Assembly: GCA_019241495.1 (NCBI GenBank)
Contig: JAFAWZ010000292.1
Span: forward strand, 1 to 36,267
Direction of reading: 5' to 3'
Source: Acidimicrobiales bacterium
GTDB taxonomy: Bacteria > Actinomycetota > Acidimicrobiia > Acidimicrobiales > Palsa-688
DNA length: 36,267 nt
The notes under the pieces were generated by a model. The model made no database searches, had not been told where the DNA came from, and saw only the letters and a list, made by a program, of their open reading frames with translations. Below, piece after piece: positions 7,581-15,825 of this stretch. The position numbers and the translations under genes are program-made. Numbering within the stretch: the first letter of the stretch is position 1; each line of letters begins with the position of its first letter.

Positions 7581-8171
7581 CTAGCCGGGCGGGCCCGTAG
7601 AATCGCGGCAAGCGGAGTACCGCGCCGGGTCACTCCATGCGCCGGTTCGCCGGTCGAAGCGGGCCGCTTCGGGCGCCATCCATTCGACCCGGCCGCCCCG
7701 GGCCAAGGTCGAGGAAACCCCGGCGTGGTCGGCGCCTATGTCGAGCACGGTCACCTGGGGCGGTAAGGCGGCAGGCAGCGGTGAACCCGGCCTGAGGGCG
7801 AGCAGGACGGGCGGCAGCGACGCCACCGCCCGGTCCCGGTCGGCGCCGGACCCTCCGTACCAGGTCGGGTCCAGTACCTGCAGCCACTTGTCGGCGCCCA
7901 TCACGACCGCGTCGTAGTCGCGCGAGATGTCGCCGATGAGGCGGGCGTCGGTAGTGCTGATCTCCAGCCACGGCCGGGACGCGGCCACGTCTTCGAGGAC
8001 TGCGACGCGGTCCTCGAAGGAGGGGACGGCCGGCGCTTTGCCGAGCGGGGTTCGCGACACGACCAGGTGGACTCGTTCCAGCCGCCCCTGCTTCCAGGCT
8101 GCCTCGGCGATGGCCAGGTGGGCGACGGTCGGCGGGTCGAAGGTGCCGGGGTAGGCCCCTATGCCGCCCAC
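7581..8171 (-). CDS. NadD-like nucleotidyltransferase
   Basis: A 196-residue protein of the nucleotidylyltransferase superfamily, which joins a phosphate ester to AMP or CMP. It has the N-terminal GTFDPPTVAHLAIA motif, VVMGADKW and the C-terminal VSSTLAR, which correspond to the GxFDPxHxGH, MGxDxW and ISSTxxR motifs of nicotinate-nucleotide adenylyltransferase. The (H/T)xGH active-site element reads TVAH, with alanine in place of glycine, and the C-terminus past ISSTxxR diverges, so it may be a paralogue rather than the essential NadD. The GTG start lies 9 bases after the ahcY stop, suggesting one operon. Confidence 0.68.
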   Translation of the reverse strand: MGGIGAYPGTFDPPTVAHLAIAEAAWKQGRLERVHLVVSRTPLGKAPAVPSFEDRVAVLEDVAASRPWLEISTTDARLIGDISRDYDAVVMGADKWLQVLDPTWYGGSGADRDRAVASLPPVLLALRPGSPLPAALPPQVTVLDIGADHAGVSSTLARGGRVEWMAPEAARFDRRTGAWSDPARYSACRDSTGPPG

Positions 8172-8180
8172 GGCCGCCTG

Positions 8181-9638
<1,458 letters not shown>

Positions 9639-9763
9639 GGGAGCTCCTTTATCTTGTCCTCGGTAGCCTTGGGCCTGCGACGCGGGCGCGCCGGCCCCGG
9701 TTCCTGCAGGCTGGGGCCCTCCGGCCCTTCCCGTCTGGTCAGCCCGATGCAGGGCCTATTGTA
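9639..9763 (-). promoter_or_regulatory. ahcY promoter and ~110-base structured leader
   Basis: A TACAAT -10 box lies on the minus strand at 9763-9758, giving a leader of about 110 bases. Inside it GGGCC (9714-9718) can pair with GGCCC (9723-9727), or the overlapping GGGGCC (9713-9718) can pair with GGCCCC (9693-9698); the two stems exclude each other. The conserved core of the SAH riboswitch was looked for and not recognised. Confidence 0.5.
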
Positions 9764-9786
9764 GACGGGCGGACCCGGGAGCGAGT

Positions 9787-9792
9787 TACGGT
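9787..9792 (+). promoter_or_regulatory. -10 box TACGGT for PIG-L gene
   Basis: TANNNT hexamer six bases before GTG 9799, consistent with leaderless transcription divergent from ahcY. Confidence 0.5.
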
Positions 9793-9798
9793 CGGGGA

Positions 9799-10521
9799 GT
9801 GAGCGAGAGCCGTCCTGTCCCAGCCCGGATCCTGGTCATTACCGCCCATCCCGACGATGTCGACTTCGGCGCGGCCGGGTCGGTGGCGGCTTGGACGTCG
9901 GCGGGCGCCTGCGTGACCTATTGCGTTGTCACCGACGGTGACGCGGGCGGCTTCGACCCGGCCGTTCCCCGGGACCGCATCCCGGCCATCCGTCGTGCTG
10001 AGCAGACCGTAGCCGCCGCGGTGGCTGGCGTCGAGGACCTGGTGTTCCTCGGCTATCCCGACGGGCGAGTGCAGGCGACGCTGGACCTGCGCCGCGACCT
10101 GGCCCGGGTCATCCGCCAGGTCCGGCCCGGGCGGGTCCTCTGCCCGAGCCCGGAGCGGATCTGGGAGCGGGTCTTCGCCAGCCACCCGGATCACTTGGCG
10201 GTCGGTGAGGCGGCCCTTTGCGCCGTGTATCCCGACGCCCGGAACCCTTTCGCCTTCCCGGAGCTGCTCGCCGAGGGACTGGAGGCCCACACCGTCGAAG
10301 AAGTGTGGGTCATGGCTTCGCCTCGAGCCGACACCTATGTCGATGTCACCGCCACTATCGACAAGAAGCTGGCCGCCCTCCGAGCCCATGTCAGCCAGCG
10401 GACCGACGCGGACGGCGGGCTCGAGCCTCGGATCAGAGAGTGGCTGGCTGCCAACGCGGCTCGCGCCGGGTGGGCGGCGGGGTCCCTCGCCGAGGCCTTC
10501 CATGTGGTGCCCACCCAGTGA
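9799..10521 (+). CDS. PIG-L (LmbE-like) family deacetylase
   Basis: A 240-residue zinc-dependent N-acetylglucosaminyl deacetylase-fold protein. Zinc ligands lie in AHPDDVDFG (residues ~15-23) and HPDH (residues ~132-135). Relatives include MshB and Mca of mycothiol metabolism and various de-N-acetylases of sugar conjugates; the sequence here does not decide the substrate. The start GTG follows a -10 box by six bases. It is a single gene, divergent from ahcY and convergent with the acyl-CoA dehydrogenase. Confidence 0.88.
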   Translation: MSESRPVPARILVITAHPDDVDFGAAGSVAAWTSAGACVTYCVVTDGDAGGFDPAVPRDRIPAIRRAEQTVAAAVAGVEDLVFLGYPDGRVQATLDLRRDLARVIRQVRPGRVLCPSPERIWERVFASHPDHLAVGEAALCAVYPDARNPFAFPELLAEGLEAHTVEEVWVMASPRADTYVDVTATIDKKLAALRAHVSQRTDADGGLEPRIREWLAANAARAGWAAGSLAEAFHVVPTQ

Positions 10522-10545
10522 GCTCCGGGTCGGACGGTGCCATCC

Positions 10546-11730
10546 TCAGCAAGTATCGGAGAAGGGCTTGTCCTTGTCCACCCGCGCTTCGGCGGGCAGG
10601 CCGAGTACGCGCTCGCCGAGGATGTTGCGCTGGATCTCGTCGGTCCCGCCCCGGATCGACAGCGACGGGCTCATCAAGAACATGCTCTGCCACTCGTCGG
10701 GCTCGCCGGCGACCACAGTGGCGGCCGGCCCTTCGACTTGGAGCCCGAGTGCAGCCAGTCGCTTGATCATGGCCGTGCCCCGCAGTTTCGAGCCTGAGTC
10801 CTCAGGCCCTGGCGGCAGCCCGGCCTGACGGGCCTGGCGGGCCCGCAACTCGGTCATCCCGATCACCCGGTGCTCGATCAACCGGGCGGCCCACCGGTCG
10901 CGGGCGACCGGATCGCCCGGGGCGATCATCTCTGCGAGTCGGGCGACCTGGTCCTCCTTGACCCCGAGACCACCCCCAAGAGCGCCCCGCTCGAAGGTCA
11001 GGCAGGTGAGAGCGATCCGCCAGCCGTCTCCCGGCTCGCCGATGCGGTCCTGGTCAGGGATCCAGACATCGTCCATGAAGACCTCGTTGAAGTGGGCGTC
11101 ATGGTTCATCTGGACGAGCGGCTGGACGGTAACGCCCGGAGAGGTCATGTCGAGGCCGAAGGCGATGATGCCCTTGTGCTTGGCGAGGCGCGGATCGTGG
11201 CGGGCGAGGAGGAGCCCCCGCTTGGAATAGTGGGCTCGGGATGTCCACACCTTCGAGCCGCTCACCCGCCAGCCGTCGCCGTCACGCTCGGCCCGGGATT
11301 TCAAGCCGGCCAGGTCCGAACCGGCGTCGGGCTCCGAGAACATCTGGCACCAGATCTCCTGGCCGTTGCGGATGGCCGGCAGCCAGCGGGCCTTCTGCTC
11401 CTCGTCGCCGTGGACGAGGATGGTCGGGCCGATCAGGTCCAAGCCCACGAGGAAGGGGTACATGTCGGGCGCCTGGTAGTGGGTGAGCGCCTGGCGGACC
11501 GCGTCGGCCTCGGTGCCGGACAGCCCCATGCCGCCGTGCTCGACGGGCCAGGTCGGCACCGCGTACCCGCCTGGGGCCAGCCGGCCCAGGTACGCCCGAC
11601 CCGAGTCGAGGTCATCGCTGCCCGCACCGAGGACGCCGACCCGCGCCTCTGGGCGGGGCGGCTCGAGAATGGCCTCCAGCTCGGCCCGGGTCCGATCCAG
11701 CCGGGCCGCGGCGATCTCGACCGTGCTCAT
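10546..11730 (-). CDS. Acyl-CoA dehydrogenase
   Basis: A 394-residue FAD-dependent acyl-CoA dehydrogenase that introduces the alpha-beta double bond in an acyl-CoA. Visible signatures are WPVEHGGMGLSGTE, IWCQMFSEPDAGSDLAGLKS (flavin/substrate loop), KVWTSRAHYS, FNEVFMDDVWIP and the C-terminal SIRGGTDEIQRNILGERVLGLP. The subtype resembles actinobacterial FadE proteins involved in fatty acid or steroid side-chain breakdown, but the substrate is not readable. A TAGGTT -10 box lies seven bases before the ATG, inside the end of hemH, so the gene likely has its own leaderless promoter as well as reading through from hemH. Confidence 0.93.
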   Translation of the reverse strand: MSTVEIAAARLDRTRAELEAILEPPRPEARVGVLGAGSDDLDSGRAYLGRLAPGGYAVPTWPVEHGGMGLSGTEADAVRQALTHYQAPDMYPFLVGLDLIGPTILVHGDEEQKARWLPAIRNGQEIWCQMFSEPDAGSDLAGLKSRAERDGDGWRVSGSKVWTSRAHYSKRGLLLARHDPRLAKHKGIIAFGLDMTSPGVTVQPLVQMNHDAHFNEVFMDDVWIPDQDRIGEPGDGWRIALTCLTFERGALGGGLGVKEDQVARLAEMIAPGDPVARDRWAARLIEHRVIGMTELRARQARQAGLPPGPEDSGSKLRGTAMIKRLAALGLQVEGPAATVVAGEPDEWQSMFLMSPSLSIRGGTDEIQRNILGERVLGLPAEARVDKDKPFSDTC

Positions 11731-11737
11731 CGGGCCA

Positions 11738-11743
11738 AACCTA
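11738..11743 (-). promoter_or_regulatory. -10 box TAGGTT for acyl-CoA dehydrogenase gene
   Basis: TANNNT hexamer seven bases before ATG 11730, overlapping the hemH stop region. Confidence 0.5.
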
Positions 11744-12736
11744 CTGGCAACATCGGGCCGGACAGGGCGACGGGGCCGGCCCCATGGATCCGAGCGCCCG
11801 AGGCAGTGTCCGGGCGGGCTGGTGCAACTCGTCGATCAGCGTGCACACCATGTCCACGAACCTCGGATCGGCGCCCGGGGTGGCCGAGCGGACCATCTCG
11901 ATCCCTCGGGCCGCAGCGGCCTCAGCCGCCTGGATGTCCAGGTCGTAGACGACCTCCATGTGGTCCGAGACGAACCCGATCGGGGCGACGACCACCGAGC
12001 CCGTAGAGGCGGGAAATGCGTTTATGGCTTCCACCACGTCCGGGCCGAGCCACGGCTGGGCCGGCGAGCCGGACCGGCTCTGGAAGACGAGCGACCAGGC
12101 ATCGCCCGGGATGGAGGCCGCTTCGGCGACCAGCCGGGCCGTCTCCTGCAATTGCAGCTGGTAGCGGCTGCTGCCGGCCATGGCAGTGGGGATGCTGTGG
12201 GCCGACATGAGAACGGGCGCAGCCGGTCCGGCCTGCCGCAGCGCGGCGGCCACCCCGTCGGCGAGAGGTTCGATGAAGCCGGGATGGTTGAAGAACGGCC
12301 GCAGCTTTACCAGCTCGGGTGCTTTCGGTCCTACCGCCCGGCGGGCCGCCTCGATGTCCTCGAGGTACTGCCGGCAGCTGCTGTAGGAGGAGTAGGCAGA
12401 GGTCACGAACACCGCCGCCCGCCGGATCCCGTCGCGACCCATCTGGCTCACCGTGTCGGCGAGCAACGGGTGCCAGTGGCGGTTCCCCCAGTACACGGTC
12501 CGGGGGGTCCCGCGCTCGGCCAGCTGGATCGAGAGGGCCTGGACCAGGGCCCGGTTGTGCTCGTTGATGGGGCTGTGGCCGCCGAAGTGCATGTAGTGCT
12601 CGGCGATCTGCTCCGCCCGGCCCGGGGCCAGGGGGCGGCCCCGCAGGACGTTCTGCAGGAAGGGCACCACGTCGCCCGGGCCGTCCGGGCCGCCGAAGGA
12701 AAGCACGAGCACGGCGTCGAAGCCGACCTTGTCCAC
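11741..12736 (-). CDS. hemH: Ferrochelatase (coproporphyrin III type likely)
   Basis: Inserts ferrous iron into a porphyrin. Family marks: VLVLSFGGPDGP at the N-terminus, YMHFGGHSPINEHN, TSAYSSYSSCRQY, the active-site segment SAHSIPT with its conserved histidine, and PIGFVSDHMEVVYDLD with the conserved glutamate. The C-terminus ends CPARCCQ, a Cys-x3-Cys-Cys cluster like that of actinobacterial ferrochelatases carrying a [2Fe-2S] cluster. In this phylum the enzyme normally acts on coproporphyrin III (CpfC), which is inferred from family knowledge. GTG start lies eight bases after a TAGGCT box. Ends 10 bases before the acyl-CoA dehydrogenase gene. Confidence 0.93.
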   Translation of the reverse strand: MDKVGFDAVLVLSFGGPDGPGDVVPFLQNVLRGRPLAPGRAEQIAEHYMHFGGHSPINEHNRALVQALSIQLAERGTPRTVYWGNRHWHPLLADTVSQMGRDGIRRAAVFVTSAYSSYSSCRQYLEDIEAARRAVGPKAPELVKLRPFFNHPGFIEPLADGVAAALRQAGPAAPVLMSAHSIPTAMAGSSRYQLQLQETARLVAEAASIPGDAWSLVFQSRSGSPAQPWLGPDVVEAINAFPASTGSVVVAPIGFVSDHMEVVYDLDIQAAEAAAARGIEMVRSATPGADPRFVDMVCTLIDELHQPARTLPRALGSMGPAPSPCPARCCQ

Positions 12737-12744
12737 TCAGAACC

Positions 12745-12750
12745 AGCCTA
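12745..12750 (-). promoter_or_regulatory. -10 box TAGGCT for hemH
   Basis: TANNNT hexamer eight bases before GTG 12736; probable leaderless start. Confidence 0.5.
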
Positions 12751-12796
12751 TGGGAGGCGGATCCTTTCCTACGGTACAGACCATTTGAGCGCTTTT

Positions 12797-12836
12797 GTGG
12801 TCACTTCACCTACATATGTGTGGGTCAAGTGACCAC
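12797..12836. promoter_or_regulatory. Nested dyad upstream of hemH
   Basis: GTGGTCACTT (12797-12806) and AAGTGACCAC (12827-12836) are perfect complements around a 20-base centre that itself holds the palindrome ACATATGT. The dyad lies 47-86 bases upstream of the hemH -10 box, a plausible operator position. It is not GC-rich enough at the centre, and lacks a T-run, for a typical terminator. Confidence 0.5.
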
Positions 12837-12843
12837 TATTGCC

Positions 12844-12891
12844 GTCACCCCGTCACCCCACGTGGGGCGACGTGGGGCGGGGCGGGGTGAC
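12844..12891 (-). terminator. GC-rich hairpin after the 3D-domain gene
   Basis: GTCACCCC (12844-12851) pairs with GGGGTGAC (12884-12891), enclosing the perfect palindrome CCCCACGTGGGG (12856-12867). It begins 8 bases after the stop of the 12899 gene on the minus strand. There is no clear T-tract, so termination is an inference from position and stability. Confidence 0.5.
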
Positions 12892-12898
12892 CAGCGAC

Positions 12899-14023
12899 TC
12901 AGCCCCCTTGCATCCAGACCATGCGGCTCTGGGCTCCCCACGCGTCGCAGGTGGCGGGGGAGGCCTCCCATATGTCCAGGCGCAGGCCCCGGATGGCCCC
13001 ACCTGTGTCCTCGGCGATCCGGGCGCCGGCCCCATCGACGTAGATGTGGCTGCCGAGGGGGATCACCGACGGATCCACGGCGACCGTGACCGAACTGGTC
13101 GGCGCTCCCGTAGCCGTGTTGCCCTGCAGGTCGTAGCAGGTGACGAGGAAGTTCCCGAGTGGAGTGCCGCTCGGCCCGAGGGTGGCGGCCTGGATGGCCG
13201 GGGCCGGGGTCGGCGCGGGCGCGGTGGCCAGCCAGTAGCCGTCGGCTCGGGGAGGGGCGGCTGCCGCGGTGACCCGGGTGCCGGTGGGCTCGGGGGCCAG
13301 GCCGCCGTGGAAGGTGGCGCCGCCGTAGGCGAATACGCCTCCGTCGGCGGCGGCTAGCCAGTAGCCGTTGCCGGTGGTGGTGGGGGCGATGCCGACTATG
13401 GGGGCGTTGAGGTGGATGCCTCCGGTGGAGCCGTGGAAGGTGGCGTCGCCGTAGGCGAATACGCCTCCGTCGGCGGCGGCTAGCCAGTAGCCGTTGCCGG
13501 TGGTGGTGGGGGCGATCCCGACGATTCCCGCCGCGGTGCCGGCGCCGGGGCCACCGAGGGCAGCCGCTTGGCCGAAGGCGGCCACCTGGCCGGGCCCGTT
13601 GCCGGCCGAACCCGGCGCCTGCTGGGCGCTGACGGCTTGGGCCCCAGTGGTCTGGGCAATCGGGGTTTGGGCAATCGCGGTTTGAGCAGCGCTGGTTTGG
13701 GCGATCGTGGCTGGGCCGCTCGAGCCGGTCGCGGCTCGGGGGGTGTGGGAGGCCTCGAGGGCGGTCCAGCCGGTGGCGCCGAGCACTCCGGCCAGGGCGA
13801 CCGGGGAGGTCAGGGCCGCGACTCGGGCCCGGCGCCGGCGGGAACGGGGGGAGGGAAAATGCCGGCCGTCCCGGGCTAGGGCAGACCGGTTGGACTTGGG
13901 CTTCTCAGGTCGGCAGGCACAGGCGTAGCAGGCATGGTTGTAGCGGGCATGGTTGGAGCAAGCAGGGTTGGCAGAAGATGCGGGCAAAGGTGGTTGACCC
14001 TTTCGTCGGGCGCGCCGGCCCAA
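12899..14023 (-). CDS. Secreted 3D-domain protein with YWLAAADGGVFAYG repeats
   Basis: Residues ~45-90 hold a basic stretch followed by a hydrophobic segment (ARVAALTSPVALAGVLGATGW), a signal peptide or anchor. An Ala/Thr/Gln-rich linker precedes two near-identical 42-residue repeats (GIVGIAPTTTGNGYWLAAADGGVFAYG) and a degenerate third (ADGYWLATAP); such repeats build beta-propeller-like modules in Acidimicrobiia surface proteins. The C-terminal ~85 residues form a 3D domain: VTCYDLQGNT, VAVDPSVIPLGSHIYV, AEDTGGAIRGLRLDIW, with the three conserved aspartates of MltA/YabE-type lytic proteins. It probably acts on peptidoglycan outside the cell. The only start in frame before the signal is TTG 14023; the Cys/His-rich first 45 residues look unusual and may not be translated. 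Confidence 0.8.
   Translation of the reverse strand: MGRRARRKGQPPLPASSANPACSNHARYNHACYACACRPEKPKSNRSALARDGRHFPSPRSRRRRARVAALTSPVALAGVLGATGWTALEASHTPRAATGSSGPATIAQTSAAQTAIAQTPIAQTTGAQAVSAQQAPGSAGNGPGQVAAFGQAAALGGPGAGTAAGIVGIAPTTTGNGYWLAAADGGVFAYGDATFHGSTGGIHLNAPIVGIAPTTTGNGYWLAAADGGVFAYGGATFHGGLAPEPTGTRVTAAAAPPRADGYWLATAPAPTPAPAIQAATLGPSGTPLGNFLVTCYDLQGNTATGAPTSSVTVAVDPSVIPLGSHIYVDGAGARIAEDTGGAIRGLRLDIWEASPATCDAWGAQSRMVWMQGG
13306..13525. repeat. Tandem 126-bp repeat inside the 3D-domain gene
   Basis: 13321-13399 and 13447-13525 are almost identical over about 79 bases at a period of 126 bases (42 codons), including synonymous positions. The left flank also matches (13306 onward versus 13432 onward). 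This implies recent duplication or gene conversion of the propeller repeat. Confidence 0.8.
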
Positions 14024-14247
14024 GGCATATGGCTCCGCAAAGGGTGCTCAGGGGAAGTGGAGATGCGGACCAGCGCGGGCCTCCGCTGGGAAAGGGGAAG
14101 AGCGGAGGTTGGCTTGATGGCTCCCTCAGCGGTCTCTGGGACGGTCACCCGGGGGCCTTGTCTTTTCTCGGCCGACGACACTAACGGCAGGCGAGGCGCC
14201 GCCACCAACTTCTCGGGTCGTGACATGCGTCACAACCGCGGCCAGTG

Positions 14248-15651
14248 TCACCCCATGGCGACGGGTGGCGGAACGTATCCGCCGGTCAGCTCGGCCAACC
14301 GGGCGGCGAGGAACAGGGGAGTGCGGTCTTCGAGGTAGGGTCCCACGACCTGGATCCCGACAGGAAGGCCGGAGGGCGCGAACCCGGCCGGTACGCAGGT
14401 CGACGGCAGGTAGGCGACGCCCACCAGCCCGGTCCACGCGAAGGTCCGGGATTGGGGCCGGGTCTCGCCGTTGATGACCACCGAGCGGTCGTTGATGGTG
14501 CCGTGGTGATCATGGCGGAACGGCAGCATCGGCATAACCGGGCAGAGGAGCACGTCGTAGTCCTCGAACCAGGCGGACCACAACCGACGCAAGAGCATGC
14601 GGTCGTAGTGGCGGTCGAGCCAGGCCCGGTGGTTGCCGCCGAGGGTTTCGGCTGTCTTGCCCTGGAAGCTCACCGAGACGGCGGGCAGGATGAGAGAGCT
14701 GAACAAGCGCTCGACCTGGCCCAGCTCGATGGGGGGTCGGGCCTCCGAGACCTGGGCTCCGGCTTTCGCCAGCGCATCTGCTGCGCCTTGCAGGACCGCG
14801 CCCGCCTCGGAGTCCACCGAGCACGCCGGGTCGTCCAGCCAGGTCCCGACGCGGTAGTCCCGAAGATCGGTATGGCGGGGCGGTGGCAGGGTCAGGCGCC
14901 ATGCCGTGGCCAGCTCGACGTCGGGGCCGGCCACCGTGTCGAGCAGGACGCCGAGGTCGTCCACGCTGCGGGCGATGGGGCCGAACACATTGATGTCGGC
15001 GTCGATCACCCCACCGCCCACCCGGTCGAGGTAGCCGCGCTGGGACACGATCCCGTAGCTCGGCTTGTGGCCGCACACCCCGCAGTAGCTGGACGGGATG
15101 CGGACCGATCCCCCGATGTCGGTGCCGATCTCGAAGCTGGTGAGCCCGGTGGCGACGGCTGCCGCGGCGCCACCCGAAGAACCGCCCGGGGTCCGCTCGA
15201 GGTCCCACGGGTTCGAGGTCGTGCCGAACATGTCGTTGAAGGTCTGGATGTCGCCCGACCACCTCGGCACGTTGGTCTTGCCGAAGACGATCGCCCCGGC
15301 CCGGCGCAGGCGATCGACCACCGGGGCATCGTGGGCCGGCACGTGGGTCGCCAGCTCGGTCGCCCCTCCGGTGGAGCGCAATCCGGCCACCTCGATGGCG
15401 TCTTTGATCGTGATCGGCAGGCCGTGGAGGGGCCCGAGCGGTGCTCCCGCCGCGGTGGCATCGTCGGCGGCTCCGGCCGCGTCCCGGGCGCCCTCGGTGT
15501 CGAGGGTCACCACCGCGTTGACGGCTGGGTTGATGCGCTCGATACGAGAGAGGAACAGCTCGAGGAGCTCCCGGCTCGACACCTGCCGATCGCGGATCAT
15601 CTGGGCCAGGCGCCCCGCCGGTAGGAGGGCGATGGAATCGTCGATGGTCAC
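14248..15651 (-). CDS. Amidase (amidase signature family)
   Basis: A Ser-cisSer-Lys hydrolase that releases ammonia or an amine from a carboxamide. The lysine is in PITIKDAIEVAG, the two serines in GGSSGGAAAAVA and GTDIGGSVRIPSSYCGVCGHKPSYG. Length (467 aa from GTG 15651) is normal. Relatives include GatA, aryl-acylamidases and 6-aminohexanoate-type hydrolases; the sequence does not choose between them, and no gatB or gatC is nearby, so GatA is unlikely. GTG 15651 is preferred because it lies eight bases after a TAGGCT box; GTG 15690 is an alternative, next to the repeat element. Confidence 0.9.
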   Translation of the reverse strand: MTIDDSIALLPAGRLAQMIRDRQVSSRELLELFLSRIERINPAVNAVVTLDTEGARDAAGAADDATAAGAPLGPLHGLPITIKDAIEVAGLRSTGGATELATHVPAHDAPVVDRLRRAGAIVFGKTNVPRWSGDIQTFNDMFGTTSNPWDLERTPGGSSGGAAAAVATGLTSFEIGTDIGGSVRIPSSYCGVCGHKPSYGIVSQRGYLDRVGGGVIDADINVFGPIARSVDDLGVLLDTVAGPDVELATAWRLTLPPPRHTDLRDYRVGTWLDDPACSVDSEAGAVLQGAADALAKAGAQVSEARPPIELGQVERLFSSLILPAVSVSFQGKTAETLGGNHRAWLDRHYDRMLLRRLWSAWFEDYDVLLCPVMPMLPFRHDHHGTINDRSVVINGETRPQSRTFAWTGLVGVAYLPSTCVPAGFAPSGLPVGIQVVGPYLEDRTPLFLAARLAELTGGYVPPPVAMG

Positions 15652-15659
15652 GGCGCCGA

Positions 15660-15665
15660 AGCCTA
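15660..15665 (-). promoter_or_regulatory. -10 box TAGGCT for amidase gene
   Basis: TANNNT hexamer eight bases before GTG 15651; the repeat element begins about 30 bases further upstream. Confidence 0.48.
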
Positions 15666-15694
15666 CGGCGGGAACACCGCCGCCGGGCACCTCA

Positions 15695-15824
15695 GAAGCT
15701 GTCGCAAAACTACTTCGAGGTGGGAGAAGGCGGCGGCTCGTCCCATGCTATGATGCGAGCGCTGAGGCGAGTTGGTCGACGACGAGCCGCCGTCTTCTCC
15801 CTCCCGCGGGTTTTGCGACAGCTT
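15695..15824. mobile_element. MITE-like element, full copy (130 bp)
   Basis: The ends are perfect 16-base inverted repeats (GAAGCTGTCGCAAAAC on the left, its complement on the right). The arms extend imperfectly to about 45 bases, both including GGGAGAAG and CGGCGGCTCGT-like blocks. CTCA flanks both sides (15691-15694 and 15825-15828), a likely 4-bp target duplication (or TCA, 3 bp). There is no coding capacity. It sits between two minus-strand genes, and the right CTCA contains the stop codon of the upstream FAD-linked gene. A truncated copy is at 26731-26831 and an end fragment at 33104-33133. Confidence 0.75.
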
Positions 15825-15825
15825 C

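Noticed and set aside
13876..14247. Possible riboswitch or zinc-finger peptide upstream of the 3D-domain gene
   Set aside because: Repeats and an alternative short frame can be read, but no known RNA class or convincing peptide family fits.
14248..15651. Amidase as GatA of the tRNA amidotransferase
   Set aside because: The catalytic triad is shared by all amidase-signature enzymes and no gatB or gatC is nearby; the sequence is closer to general amidases.
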